Shown here: positions 51,244 through 63,400 of the stretch, piece by piece
How the letters are laid out: each line of letters opens with the position of its first letter
Position numbering within the stretch: position 1 is the stretch's first letter
Source: Syngnathus acus
Taxonomy: Eukaryota; Chordata; Actinopteri; Syngnathiformes; Syngnathidae
Length of the DNA: 64,000 bases
NCBI RefSeq assembly: GCF_901709675.1
Contig: NC_051107.1
Coordinates: forward strand, 216,001 to 280,000
Direction: 5' to 3'
Notes under the pieces: model-generated
What the model saw: only the letters and a program-made list of their open reading frames with translations
Told to the model about the DNA's origin: nothing
The model's database searches: none
Translations under genes and position numbers: made by a program

Positions 51244-51495
51244 TTGTGGAGCCTAGCAATGGTGCAGCTCCCTCCTTCCCCAACGGTGGGTGTCACACTT
51301 GCTGATGAACAATCAGAAGAGAAGGACAAATTAGAAGGCAATGTGATTGTTGTGAGTCCAAAAGGAGATTCACCTGAAAGTCTCGGTGCCCTGCCGAGCT
51401 TTGATCTCCCCAATGCCTATTATGGGTATGAAAACTATATAGAAGATGGACTTATCTGCCTCAAACACAAGGTCCGCAACTTGGAGAAAAAAAAG
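51244..51495 (+). CDS. caprin2: caprin2 first coding exon
   Basis: ATG at 51259 in a fair Kozak context (G at -3, G at +4). Begins MVQLPPSPTVGVTLADEQSE and ends NYIEDGLICLKHKVRNLEKK K, donor AAG|GTAGGA. A CTCTTGTAG acceptor lies 15 bases before the ATG, so a non-coding exon precedes it. Confidence 0.88.
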
Positions 51496-54400
51496 GTAGG
51501 AACATGAAAATGTGGCTAAAGAGTTTAAAAAGCATGCTGGGATGTGTGTTAGGCGAAATGCATAGGATTTTTTTTTGTCTTGCTTGCCGTAGTTGAAACT
51601 GGAACACTATAAAAGATGCCTGGCCTGTGGTGAGACTTTAAATAAAGATCAAATGGTGAGTCCGTCTTTTCTAAATGACACCAAGTTATTGTGACTAAGC
51701 TGTTTTTGTTTTTAGGCTGCTACTGAGAAATATGAGCAGGTGGTGCATAACCTGGAGTTTGCCAAGGAGCTCCATCAAACACTTGGAAGCTTGACTCAAA
51801 ACGTAAGAGTTTAATAGCCAGTTGCTACTACACTGACTTGAATATTGTCTCTATCCAATAAAAATCAATTCACTCGAATTTTTAACTGGAACTTTACCTG
51901 AAAAAAATGACTTGCATCCAAGGTGAGCTAATTTGTTGCACTTGTGCTACTTTATCGTACTCTAGTTCGATAAATGAGCATCCTCAAATGCAATTTTATT
52001 CAAGTTAAAGTTTTGAATGACAATTTAAATGTAAAAGAAGAAATTTGTATACTGCGATTTGATATTTGAGTTACTTGATAGTAGCGTCCCGTCATTTACT
52101 CAACCGCTTCTTAAGCTAGTTTTGCCATGTTAGCTAAGCAGTGAGTGGTACTGTATACATTTGCCTTTGGAATTCTGAGCAGAAAGGTACAATTGCTCTT
52201 CCCCATACTGCTTTTGCAAGCTATCTCAATTATCCAACAGCCCTAGTTGGCCTACGAACAGTAATTAAATACTAGAAAATGCAATTTCATAGAAATTGCG
52301 TGTGAAGGCGAAGAAGTTGAAAAAATACTTGGGGAATGCTACAGAATAATGTCAAATGACAAAAAAAGTTGAAACGGGTTTAATCGGACAAAAATGTAGA
52401 AAATAGAGCAGTTGGTGAATACCCCATAGAGAATAAATGAGGAAAAAAGTCAAAATTTGGAAAAAAATTGGAACGAAACAAAGACTACAGGTTAGTAACT
52501 TTGGGATTCTAAAGTTGAAACCGGTTGACTCGGACAACAAATTTAAAGTAAAATCTAGTGCCAAAACTACTGGAATTATGAAGGAAATGAAAACTACATG
52601 TTTGTAACCCATACTTTGGAATCCTAAAGTTGAAACCGGCTCAATGCAGGCCACTTCTGGTTTGTTTGTGGCATTTCTGGTTCAATTTAGAGCACTTTTG
52701 GTTTGTATGAGGTATTTCCGGTTTGATTTGTGGCACATCCGGTTCAGTTCAGGGCACTTCCGGTTCACTATAGGTCAATTCCGGTTTATTTGGGGAACTT
52801 TTGGTTTGTTCGGGGTTACGTCCGGATAAAATTAGGTCACTTCTGGTTTGTTGGCACTTCCGGTTCAATTTGGGGCCCCTTGCGGTTCATTTCCTGTTAA
52901 ATTTGGGACACTTTCGGTTCACTTCCTGTTTATCTTGGGGCACTTCCTGTTCATTTCATCTTCCCCAATGTGATTTTAATGTGCTGAATGATGTGAATTT
53001 TAAACTGGAACAATGTAAATGTTGAATGTGCCATTAAGAATGAATGGGGAACATTTTGACGGAAATTTGTGAATTTTGCGTAAACGGAAATTTTTTGGAA
53101 TGAAAAAAATGGAAGCGCCCGTCACATGATTACCGTATTTATTCTAATTATCGCCCAGGGCGATAATTAGAGAAGGTTTATGTCCAACGGGGGCGATTAA
53201 TAGAGAACACTTTTTGTCCGATCGCCAAGGGGCACTGGAATGGTAGATATGTTTTCCTTGTGTAGTATGCAATACCTGCATCTCACTGGTGTTTTTAACA
53301 CTAGAACAGCGGCTGTTTTGATCTACCTCTAACAGCGGGGTGCGTCAATTGACGCTCCATCGATGCGACACGTTACCGTCGCACATCACATGTTGCGTAC
53401 GTCATGTTATCGCGATCGTCTTGTTTGAGCGCACGCCCCGATAACGTAATTGTGTGAGGAAATTGTAGCGGAGTGATGAGTGTAATTGGATGGTTTATGG
53501 AGAAAAACTATTTAAAAGGGACATTCGACGTGCTGTCAAATCAGTCATATTTAAACTTGCGCAATGACGTCGGCATGCGGTCGCGGAGGAAAACGTAAGT
53601 TTTGGGGGGGGGAATTTTTAGCAGCATGGGCGGTAATTAGAGGTATCAATGTTTTTTATTTATGTCATCGCTGACGCACACTGGGCGATTATTAGAATAT
53701 GGGCGATAATTAGAATAAATACGGTATTTAGAATATGTTGAAATTGGAATGGGGTTAATCGGATGACGGAAGTAGTAGCAGTACAAAAAAAAGTGCGAGA
53801 AATGAAAAAGTAGAATAACGTGTGTAGGCCTTCACACAAATAAGCATTTATCCAAATGTTACTGTCTTGGCTTTGCAGCTACTGAGGTCACAGAAGAAGG
53901 CAGTAAAGAGGGAGAAACTGGCAAGAATGGAGGAGGAGAAGAAACGGCTCAGCATGGTGCTCCAAGTCCAACACCTTCTAAACAGCGTACAACAGGCCCA
54001 TGTCAAGAAAGACCTGCTAACCGGACACAACCAGGCGCCTTACCTACCGGCAAAGCATCTCAACAGCTTGAGCCAGCTTGCCACCTTGCTCGGAGTAAGG
54101 CAGGATGACAGACTGAGGTGATTATTTTCTTGCCTATTAATTTTTATTTTTTTTCTTCGTTTTTTGGTTTTCAGTCTATCTTTCTTGGTTTGAGGAGCAG
54201 TTTAAATGTTATACTTTCCTGTTACAAAGCACTGACCTCACAATAAAAAGGAAAAAAAAAATTTTTTTTACTGAATTATTTAGGCTTTCCTGTCCCTTAT
54301 GGAGTGAAATTAGTTTTACGGTCACAAGGGGTCGTCGTAGTCCTTTTCTTAAAATCGTTTGGAAGCCATTTATTTTGAACGGTGTTTTGGAATCATAGTA

Positions 54401-57400
54401 AGTGGTGTATTTGCTGTTGAAATTAGGGACAGACTGATTATCGTCGCAGATATTTGACGAATATTTGCATCAGCCCTTAAAAAGTAAATACATATATGAG
54501 GCCGATAAGAGACTAATTTTAAAAGTTTAAGGTTTAATTGTATGATATGCTGAAACTCACTTTTTGTTCGGATTTTAAAACAAGGATTTATATTGTTAGA
54601 CATTTCATACATACATAACATGGAGTCAGTATGTTTTTAAAGTTTTGACACCAATATTTTCCCTTCACCAAAATGAATTTCGTAATCAAAACAGCAACAC
54701 GTAATAAACTCATTTGTTTGAATTTTCTTTACTGCGTTTAAGTTTAGAGGAGTGGATGGAGGAAGCGTCTGTAATGTATATTGACCTTCTGGAAGGAGAA
54801 GAAAAAACAGTGGCTGGATCAACATGTACGTATCGGAGAATTTATTAATGTATTTGTAAGTGTGTGTGCGTGGACAGTAGATTATATTGATTAGCTTGGG
54901 TAAAATTCTGGTACAATAAACATGCATAAAATTGTCTGATTTCTTTTTGGTTTTTTTTCCAGTTAAATTGCTGAAAGAGGAGGTTACCAGGTTATTGAAG
55001 TGCAAGTACTTCTCTTGTCTTCCTTCCAAAGCTACTCTAGGTATGTTTATGCAGTTATTGTGTGCACTATTAAAGCTAATTTATACCTTAAATCAAAGAT
55101 GTATTGGTGGCCCTTATGATGACAAAAATTAATTACAAATAAATTTGTGGTGTGTTTAATAAATAACAAATAAATTTAAGAGGTTTAAAAGTTAACTTAA
55201 CATCTGTACATGTCTGATCATTTTGTGTCTTTTGATAGCAAAACCAAAGTTGACACAGCCTGAAGTTTCGAAAGAGGTGAGGTTGCATTTCGCTGCTAAG
55301 TGTTAGTTTGGGTTGAAACGTAATCTTTGGGTGGAGTAAGGCTAAAAAAGAAAAAAAGACAAGTTAAATAGAAATGTAACCGACTGCTAGCTACAATTGC
55401 GCAACCAAAAACTGTAGAACTTCAGTCACACTTAAAAAAACTGCTTGAAAAAAAAGAAAAGCTGTAGTTAGTCATGGGTTACTTCTCTATTTAACTTTTT
55501 CTTTTCTTTTTCTTTTTTTTTTCTAAGCCTTACTACAGCCAAAAGTTCTGTTTCGACCCAAGCTAACACCTTTATACGTCCTCAATCATCATACACATAA
55601 TATTGATTAACATAAACGGTTGATTAACATATGTAACAGCAAACCTACTAAACTGTGATTATCTTAACACATGAATCATTAACACTTTATGATCATGGGC
55701 ACCCCTACGTTAACATATATTGTCTTAACACATAAAAATAACACTTTATGATCATGGGCACCCCTACGTTAACATATGTGACTATTCTGCGAAGCTGTTA
55801 CAGGTTATATATTTTAGCGGAAAGCAAAAATAACAAAGTACCTTGGCTCCATGATTGTGTGCAAATATGGATAGGTCTCGTGTAAAGATTGGGCATCCTC
55901 TCCTGTCTAAATTTGGAATTACACTCTTTGGATCACACTCTAGTGCTGAAATATGGCATCCTCGGCTGTCTGAATTTGGAATTACAACAAGGCCAATTTG
56001 ATCACACTCTAGTGCCGAAATTTGGGATTACAACAATGCCAATCTGTCTGGAACAACCCAGCACACTTTATGGTTTATGCCAGGGGTCACCAACACGGTG
56101 CCCGCGGGCACCAGGTCGCCCGTGAGGACCGCATGAGTCGCCCGCAGGACTGTTCTAAAATTAGCTCAAATAGCGGCACTTGTCTGTGAGCTGCATCTAT
56201 TTATTTTACAGTCAAACCTCGGTTTTCGAACGTCCCGGTTCTCGAAATAATCGGAATTCGAACAAAAAATTCGAGATTTTTTTGCTTCGGTTGTCGAACA
56301 AAATTCGGAGGTCGAACCTCGCGAGATGAGCCGGGAGGACCCGAGAAAACCTGACCGCGCGGCCCGGGTGCCCGACTGACAACGTTGTTATTGTATTTTC
56401 GTTACTTTGAGGATTGTATTAACCCCTAATCATGCCTCCAAAGAAAGCAAGTGGGAGCAATAAAGCCATCCTAAAACACAGACGCTCTTAAAGCAATGCG
56501 ACAGTGAGCGCCTGGCGCGCTGCGGTTGCGCGATCGGACCAAATTAAGCTCCCTGCGCACAGAGGTCCACTTAAAATTTTTAAAGTACATCAGGACTTTA
56601 AAAATATTTTCTAAATTTTACCGACGGCTCTGTCACAATAATGCGACCAGCGAGGTGCAGTTGCGCGGTCGGCGACGCGCTACGGTTGCGCGTTCGGCGG
56701 TGCGCTGCAGTTGCGCGATCGGACAAAATTAAGCTCCCTGCGCACTTAGGTCCACTTAAATTTTGGAAAGTACATCAGGACTTTAAAAATATTTTCTAAA
56801 TTTCAGCGACGGCTCTGTCACAATAATGCGACCTGCGCGGTGGGCGACGCTCTACGGTTGCGCGTTCGGCGGTGCGCTGCAGTTGCGCAATTGGACAAAT
56901 ATGCGCAAATGAAAAAATGCTTAAAAAAGGCGGATTTTTTTGTCTTGAAACGGATTAAGTTTTTTTCCATTACAGTGGAGCCTCGGTTTTCGAACGTTTC
57001 GGTTCTCGAACAAATCGGTATTCGAACAAAAACTTCGAGATTTTCTTGCTTCGGACGAAATTCGGTTGTCGAACCTCGCGAGATGAGCCGAGAGGACCCG
57101 CATGCCAACTGACTCCGTTCGTTATTACATTCTCGTTACTCTGAGGATTGCATCAACTCTATTCATCCCTCCAAAGGAAGCAAGTGGGAGTAGTAAAGCC
57201 ATCCTAAAACACAAAGACGCTCCTAAAGCAATACGACAGTGAGCGCCCGGCGCGCTGCGGTTGCGCGATCCGACCAAATTAAGCTCCCTGAACACTGAGG
57301 TCCACTTAAATTTTGGAAAGTCCATTAGGACTGTAAAAATATTTTCTAAATTTTAGCGACCGCTCTGTCACAATAATGCGATCAGCGCGGTGCAGTTGTG

Positions 57401-60400
57401 CGGTCGGCAGCGCGCTACGGTTGCGCGTTCGGCGGTGCGCTGCAGTTGTGTGATCGGACAAAATTAAGCTCCCTGCGCACTGAGGTCCACTTAAGTTTTG
57501 GAAAGTACATCAGGACTTTAAAAATATTTTCTAAATTTTAGCGACGGCTCTGTCACAATAATGCGACCAGCGCGGTGCAGTTGCATGGTCGGTGACGCGC
57601 TATGGTTGCGCGTTCGGCGGTGCGCTGCAGTTGCGCGATCGGTCAAAAATGCGCAAATGAACAAATCCTTAAAGGCATTTTTTTTTTTTTTTTTGCTTGG
57701 AACGGATTAATATTTATTCCATTATTTGAAATGGGAAAACATGATTCGGAATTCGAACGCTTCACTTCTCGAACAGCCTACAGGAACGTATTGTGGTCGA
57801 AAACCGAAGCTCCACTGTATTTGTAATGGGAAAAATAGATTCGGAATTCGACCGATTCACTTCTCGAACCACCTTCTGGAACAGGATTGTGGTCAAAAAC
57901 CAAGGTTTGACTGTATTTTTGCTATTCTTGTTAAAATCACACATGTGAACTCGAAATGACAATAATAACATATAGTGAAAGCCAAATTGAGCAAATTGGC
58001 TATTTCAGAAGTGTGTGTCACACTGGTAGCCCTTTGCCTTAATCAGTACCCAGGAAGTAGCTCTCGGTTTAAGAAAGGTTGGTGACCCCTGGTTTATGCC
58101 ATTGCTTCAACACACATGGCTAAATGGATCTCATTGCATTACCTCATGTTACATCATCAATGATGGCATACATTCATCACAACACTTGACAAGTTGAACC
58201 TCTGAGGTCAAATTTGATCTGTTTGGGTACTATGATTTTTTTTTTTTTATACACCGTGTTTTTCCTATTTCACTTTAATGTAGAATGTAACTTGAGGCTT
58301 TTCAGGCATGTGAATTTTCTTGCTCAGAACTATAAGGAAGAGAATGACTCTCCTGACTACTGGGATTTTGAGCTCTCCAATGAAGGCGTTTCACCTCAGG
58401 CTGCAGCCAAGACATCATGGAAAGGAGCAGCCAATCTAATCCCTAAAGTTACCGGCAAGTGCAAATCAGCTGGTAGTAGACAGGTAACATTTCCAAAAAT
58501 TGAAAAAAACAATTATACTATTTTATTTTACCGTAATTTTCTATGTACAATACGCCCCCGTGCATAATACGCACCCTAAAAATGGCATGTCGATGCTGGA
58601 AAAAAGCCTGTACCCATGTATAATACGCACCCAAATTTGGACTCTTAAGTCCGTAAACGTAAAATTATTTCAGAAAAAAGATCATCTTCGGGAACAACCG
58701 GATGTTATTCTGCCGGTCAGTATCACTGCGCATGCGCTAGCAAACTCGATAGCGAAGAAATGTTTCGGATTTGTGTAGGGTACATTGTGACAGCAAACGA
58801 GCAGGTGATCGAGCAAGCGTCTGATACGAGAGCATTGTGTTCGTATGGAGCGTGTTTGAAGTGAACAGCAGAGATGAAAGGAACAAGGCAAAGTGTTGTG
58901 AAATAAAATATTACCTGTAATACGCATTTTGTTATTTGCTGATTGAAACTGCTAATTAAACTGTGAATTGAAACTAATAGGAAGAAAACTGAACTCTCGC
59001 TCTTTATATAGCTGACGTGTCTTGCGCATCCGTTCTCCGCATACTGTAATGGCGGCCTCCGTATGATATCCGGTTTGCGATGGAGATTAAAAAACAAACA
59101 ATATTTGACAATAACACACCATCAAGGATTGCACCATCGCATCAAACGATGTGTCGTCAATTATGAATTTTACTGACTAAGTGTGTTGGGCAGGATGGCT
59201 GAATGCGATGCGCGATTGACAACAAACAAGAAGAAAGGTGATTTCAAGTTTTATTTCGAGGGAGATTTTCTTCAAAAATTGTTGTACCCATGCATAATGC
59301 GCACCCCAGATTTTAGGACAATAAATTAGTTAAATTTTGCGCATTATGCATGGGAAATCACGGTATTTGTTAAACTTGAAAACACAAAACTCAACATTAG
59401 ACAACAAAAAAAATTGAAAAATATTATTGACACGAAACAAGAAAATACATGTAGAACAACACTATTGAGGAATATTATAGCACATTGAAAACATAACATG
59501 ACATGTTTTCAGTGTGCTAAAATATCTTTAAATTTGTTAGATTTTTTTCGTTTCCTGTAATTACCGTTTTTTTCCATGTATAATGCGCCCCCATGTATAA
59601 TACGCACCCTAAAAATGGCATGTTGATGCTGGAAAAAAAGCCTGTACCCATGTATAATACGCACCCAAGTTTTGACTTTTTATTTTATTTTTATTTTTTT
59701 TATAAAGTCCCAATAATCGTCACACACGCATCTGGGTGTGGTGAAATTTGTCCTCTGCATTTGACCCATCCCCGTGTGATTTTGATCCATCCCCTGGGGG
59801 AGAGGGGAGCAGTGAGCAGCAGCGGCGCCGCGCTCGGGAATCATTTGGTGATCTAACCCCCCAATTCCAACCCTTAATGCTGAGTGCCAAGCAGGGAGGC
59901 AATGGGTCCCATTTTTATAGTCTTTGGTATGACCCGGCCGGGTTACTTAAGTCCGTAAACGTAAAATTATTTCAGAAAAAAGATCATCTTTGGGAACAAC
60001 CGGATGTTATTCTGCCGGTCAGTATCACTGCGCATGCAGTAGCAAACTCGATAGCGAAGAAATATGTGAGACTCTCAACGGGATCACCAATATTTGAGTG
60101 ATGTTCCAGTTATTTATCACAATTATTTATTATTATAATAATAATATATATATATAATATATATAGTAATTATTTCTTTATTATTCACAATTGTCATGGT
60201 GATCTTTCTGGTGATTTCTTAACAAGGCTGGATGTATTTTTTTTGTTGGCGTTGATTTCTCCGACTGCCCAGAAAGGCACCACCGCGATCAGTTAGGTTA
60301 AAATGAAAAGAGAGGAAAGTGACGTTGTAAAGAACCGTCCGTGACAAGATTTTCTTCAAAAATTGTTATACCATGATTTTCTTAAAAAAAAAAAAAAAAT

Positions 60401-63400
60401 GTACCCAGATTTTAGGACAATAAATTAGCTAAATTTTGCGCATTATATATGGGAAAAAACGGTAATAATAATTTTCTAATTTAAGTATAAAGAGTTCTCT
60501 GTAGGGAAGGCTCTTGATTTTCATGTTCCATTATACAAGCCCGGGATGTGCAGTGCAACTTAAATTATAGGAGGGGGGGATTTTTTCATTAGCACTACTT
60601 CACACAGGACCACACAACTTCGTAACCCGATGTCTGACAAAATACAATTTTATATATGGGAAAAATGGTCCGCAAATGGCAACCCCATCCCCAACCTCCA
60701 AAATCCTTCAAATAAGGCTGATAAAATATGTATTTTTCACAAAATAAACAAGGGATTGACTCCACACACACTCAAAAAAAGAAATACATACACAAATTTT
60801 GAATTTGCGGGTGCCAAAACACAAATTCATTTGGTTGGTTCATTGTAGTAGAGGAAAATATTATATTCATAAATACGCCCCCGCTCCCCCTCAGAATTTT
60901 TGTGGAAAATATAAAAGGCTAGAAAAGTACAAATAAAGGATATTAGCCGAGCAAAATTATGAAAAATGCATTCCTTTAAAAAAACAGGATGATGATGTGA
61001 ATGACTTTATTTTCTTCAGGAAAAAGAGAAGAAAGTTAAAACAGAGCGAAATTCCAAGATTGTGAGTGCAAAAATATTTATTTAAAAAAAAAAGTCAGTG
61101 TTTGACTCATTACGTACCCCTTGTGATTCTTGGCAGGACCTTCACAAGGATTTACCTGCAATGATATTCAGCTCTCCGGCCTTTCCTAAAGACCCTATCT
61201 TGAGGAACAAATACTTGGAGGACCTGATGACCAAGATCCATGGCTCTTTCAGTTTCATGCAGGTGGAATGTAGCAAATGAAGACTTAGAGCAGTGTACTA
61301 AGAAATCAATACAAAACATAGCATTCTTATGATGGATATTAACAGTTTTGTTAAAGACTTTACCTTGCTGTCTAGGATTCTCTTATAGATTGCGAGTCCA
61401 CTTCAGAAAATGGAATCTCCAGATTTAAAAAGGAGCAACCAGAATTCTCATCTCCTCTGGGTAATGTTGAACCATTACAAATTGCAATTCTGTCAGATTT
61501 AGAATGAAAGCTAAATTAGGCTATAGTGTACTTTTACTAATTAGTCATACCTCAAAATGCCACTAGGAGGCAATATTACTCTTCACCTTACTATGTCGTG
61601 GAAATAGCGGTTTGCACACGTGAAAAAAGAATTGTGGCTACCTCTCTTAATAAATAATCCGCAGTGGTCACAGAAATAACTTCTGTCATAATATTTAAAA
61701 AAAGCCTAATAAAAACAAACAAAATATGAGTACCCCTTAAAATAAAAACGGACTGCCCAAAAAATATTTGTCTAGGCCTATTTCATGAAATTGTTTGTCA
61801 AAATGATTCAAAAGAAATGTCTGATTTTCATTTTTTTTTTTTTTTTTTTGAATGACTGCAGTTATTTCTGACCATTTCTGGTTTTTTTTTGTTTGTTTTT
61901 TCCCATTAACTCATCCGTTGTCAACATACCTCTGACAATGTCAGTTTTGCTCTGATGAAATGCTCAACAGTGTTACAAACAGGATTAAATATATGAATGT
62001 AAATTACTTAATACTCAATGTTTTTGTTGTCCCAACCAACAGCTTTGAAAAACTCAAGTGATCCCCTGCCCAAAGAAATGCATGTAAGCAGTCCTTTAGT
62101 TGTTGCTATTACAAAAAGTGTGACTGGTACACACCCCTTGATAAAATTTCAAAAAAAGCACACTAGCAAATGTTTTTGAAACATTTTCCATGTGACCTAA
62201 ACCCTGTACTTCTCAACTAGAAAGCAGCAGAAAAGGCTATATTTTAGGAATGCTCAGAAAATGTATTTGGAAAATTCCTCAAGTGAACAGGTTAATTAAA
62301 ACAGGTGACTTTTATGGTCTGGTACAAAATGAGCAACCCTGAAAGACTGGTTTTCAGTGAAGCAGTAAAACTGGTATAAGTTTCTCTCTGGCTCTTTATC
62401 TTGATATCTAAACAAGGGTGTGTAGATTTTTTTTTTTTTTTTTACTACACTAATTATCCACTCTGTCATGGTCAAGTGTTAGCTAAAAAATCTTATTTAA
62501 CCCCTTCATTTTCCATTCACAGTCCACCCCACTGCCTATCAGGCTTCTGGACCACAACACCAGACTGACAAATGGGGATCAGAGCCTAAAAAGCTATGAG
62601 CTGGAGATTTCCTCAAATGTAAGGTTGCCCTCCAAAATATGTTTTTTTTTGGGTGCCCCCCCGACAGGAACCACTTCATGTGTCTGAATAGAAGAAATTT
62701 TCTTCACCCTTGTTTTGCACGCCAGAGTCTACAATCTGTCAGTTTGAAGTTCATAAGTATATGAGGGTGGGAAATCTAACTTAACTTAAAGTATGTTGCA
62801 CTTGCAAAATGATTTAGGTGTCAATGCAATAGCACATTGATATTTTGCCCTGCCTCTAATATTTGGTTTCAGAATTTTCAAATAGCTGAGACTTCTTTTT
62901 TTTTACATACTCAAACTCTATTCCTCAGACACTGGTGGCTGAATCAGGAAAGATTTCTCCCTGTAACAGGATGGCACCAAGCATCTCTATTTCCGCTTCC
63001 GAGCATACATTTTCCACACCGCCTGCAAGGCAAACTGTCACTACCGTACAATTTCATGATATCCCATCAGTGAGTCTTTCAACTTTTTTTCTTGCCTTTT
63101 ATGACTATCAAGAATGCGTGTGCTCATGTGGTATACATGTAGCTTAGTGTTCTACTTTTCCAATGTGCCATTTTGTTCTTAACAAGAACTTGGCTGTCCA
63201 TTACATATCATCAGTAAAATGAAGATGGAATCATATTAAAATTTAAATCATGAAAAATGTTGATCATAGTTTTCCAAATTAGAAGCTATTGGTTAATTTT
63301 GATTCAACACGAAGCTAATCTGTCCCATTTCATGAGGAACTACAGAAATCTGAGTAGAGAAGCTCAAATTCTGAACATATTGACAATTTTAAATGAAAAA

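Larger units (their letters stand above)
56219..57913. mobile_element. outer Tigger in composite
   Basis: Ends CAGTCAAACCTCGGTTTTCG and AAACCAAGGTTTGACTG, TA on both sides. Confidence 0.82.
56081..58091. mobile_element. hAT-Tigger-Tigger composite with fresh hAT duplication
   Basis: hAT ends CAGGGGTCACCAAC and GTTGGTGACCCCTG flanked by a perfect 8-bp duplication GTTTATGC (56073-56080 and 58092-58099). Inside: outer Tigger 56219-57913 and inner Tigger 56973-57817. No hAT or Tigger transposase. Inverse orientation to the large block at 26083. Confidence 0.93.

Noticed and set aside
51244-51258. TTG or upstream codons as caprin2 start
   Set aside because: The frame is open back to the acceptor, but the first ATG (51259) has a suitable context; the bases before it are better read as 5' UTR.
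60630-60848. Possible small gene in caprin2 intron 8
   Set aside because: No splice fit, no recognisable motif, AT-rich; probably chance or decayed LINE.
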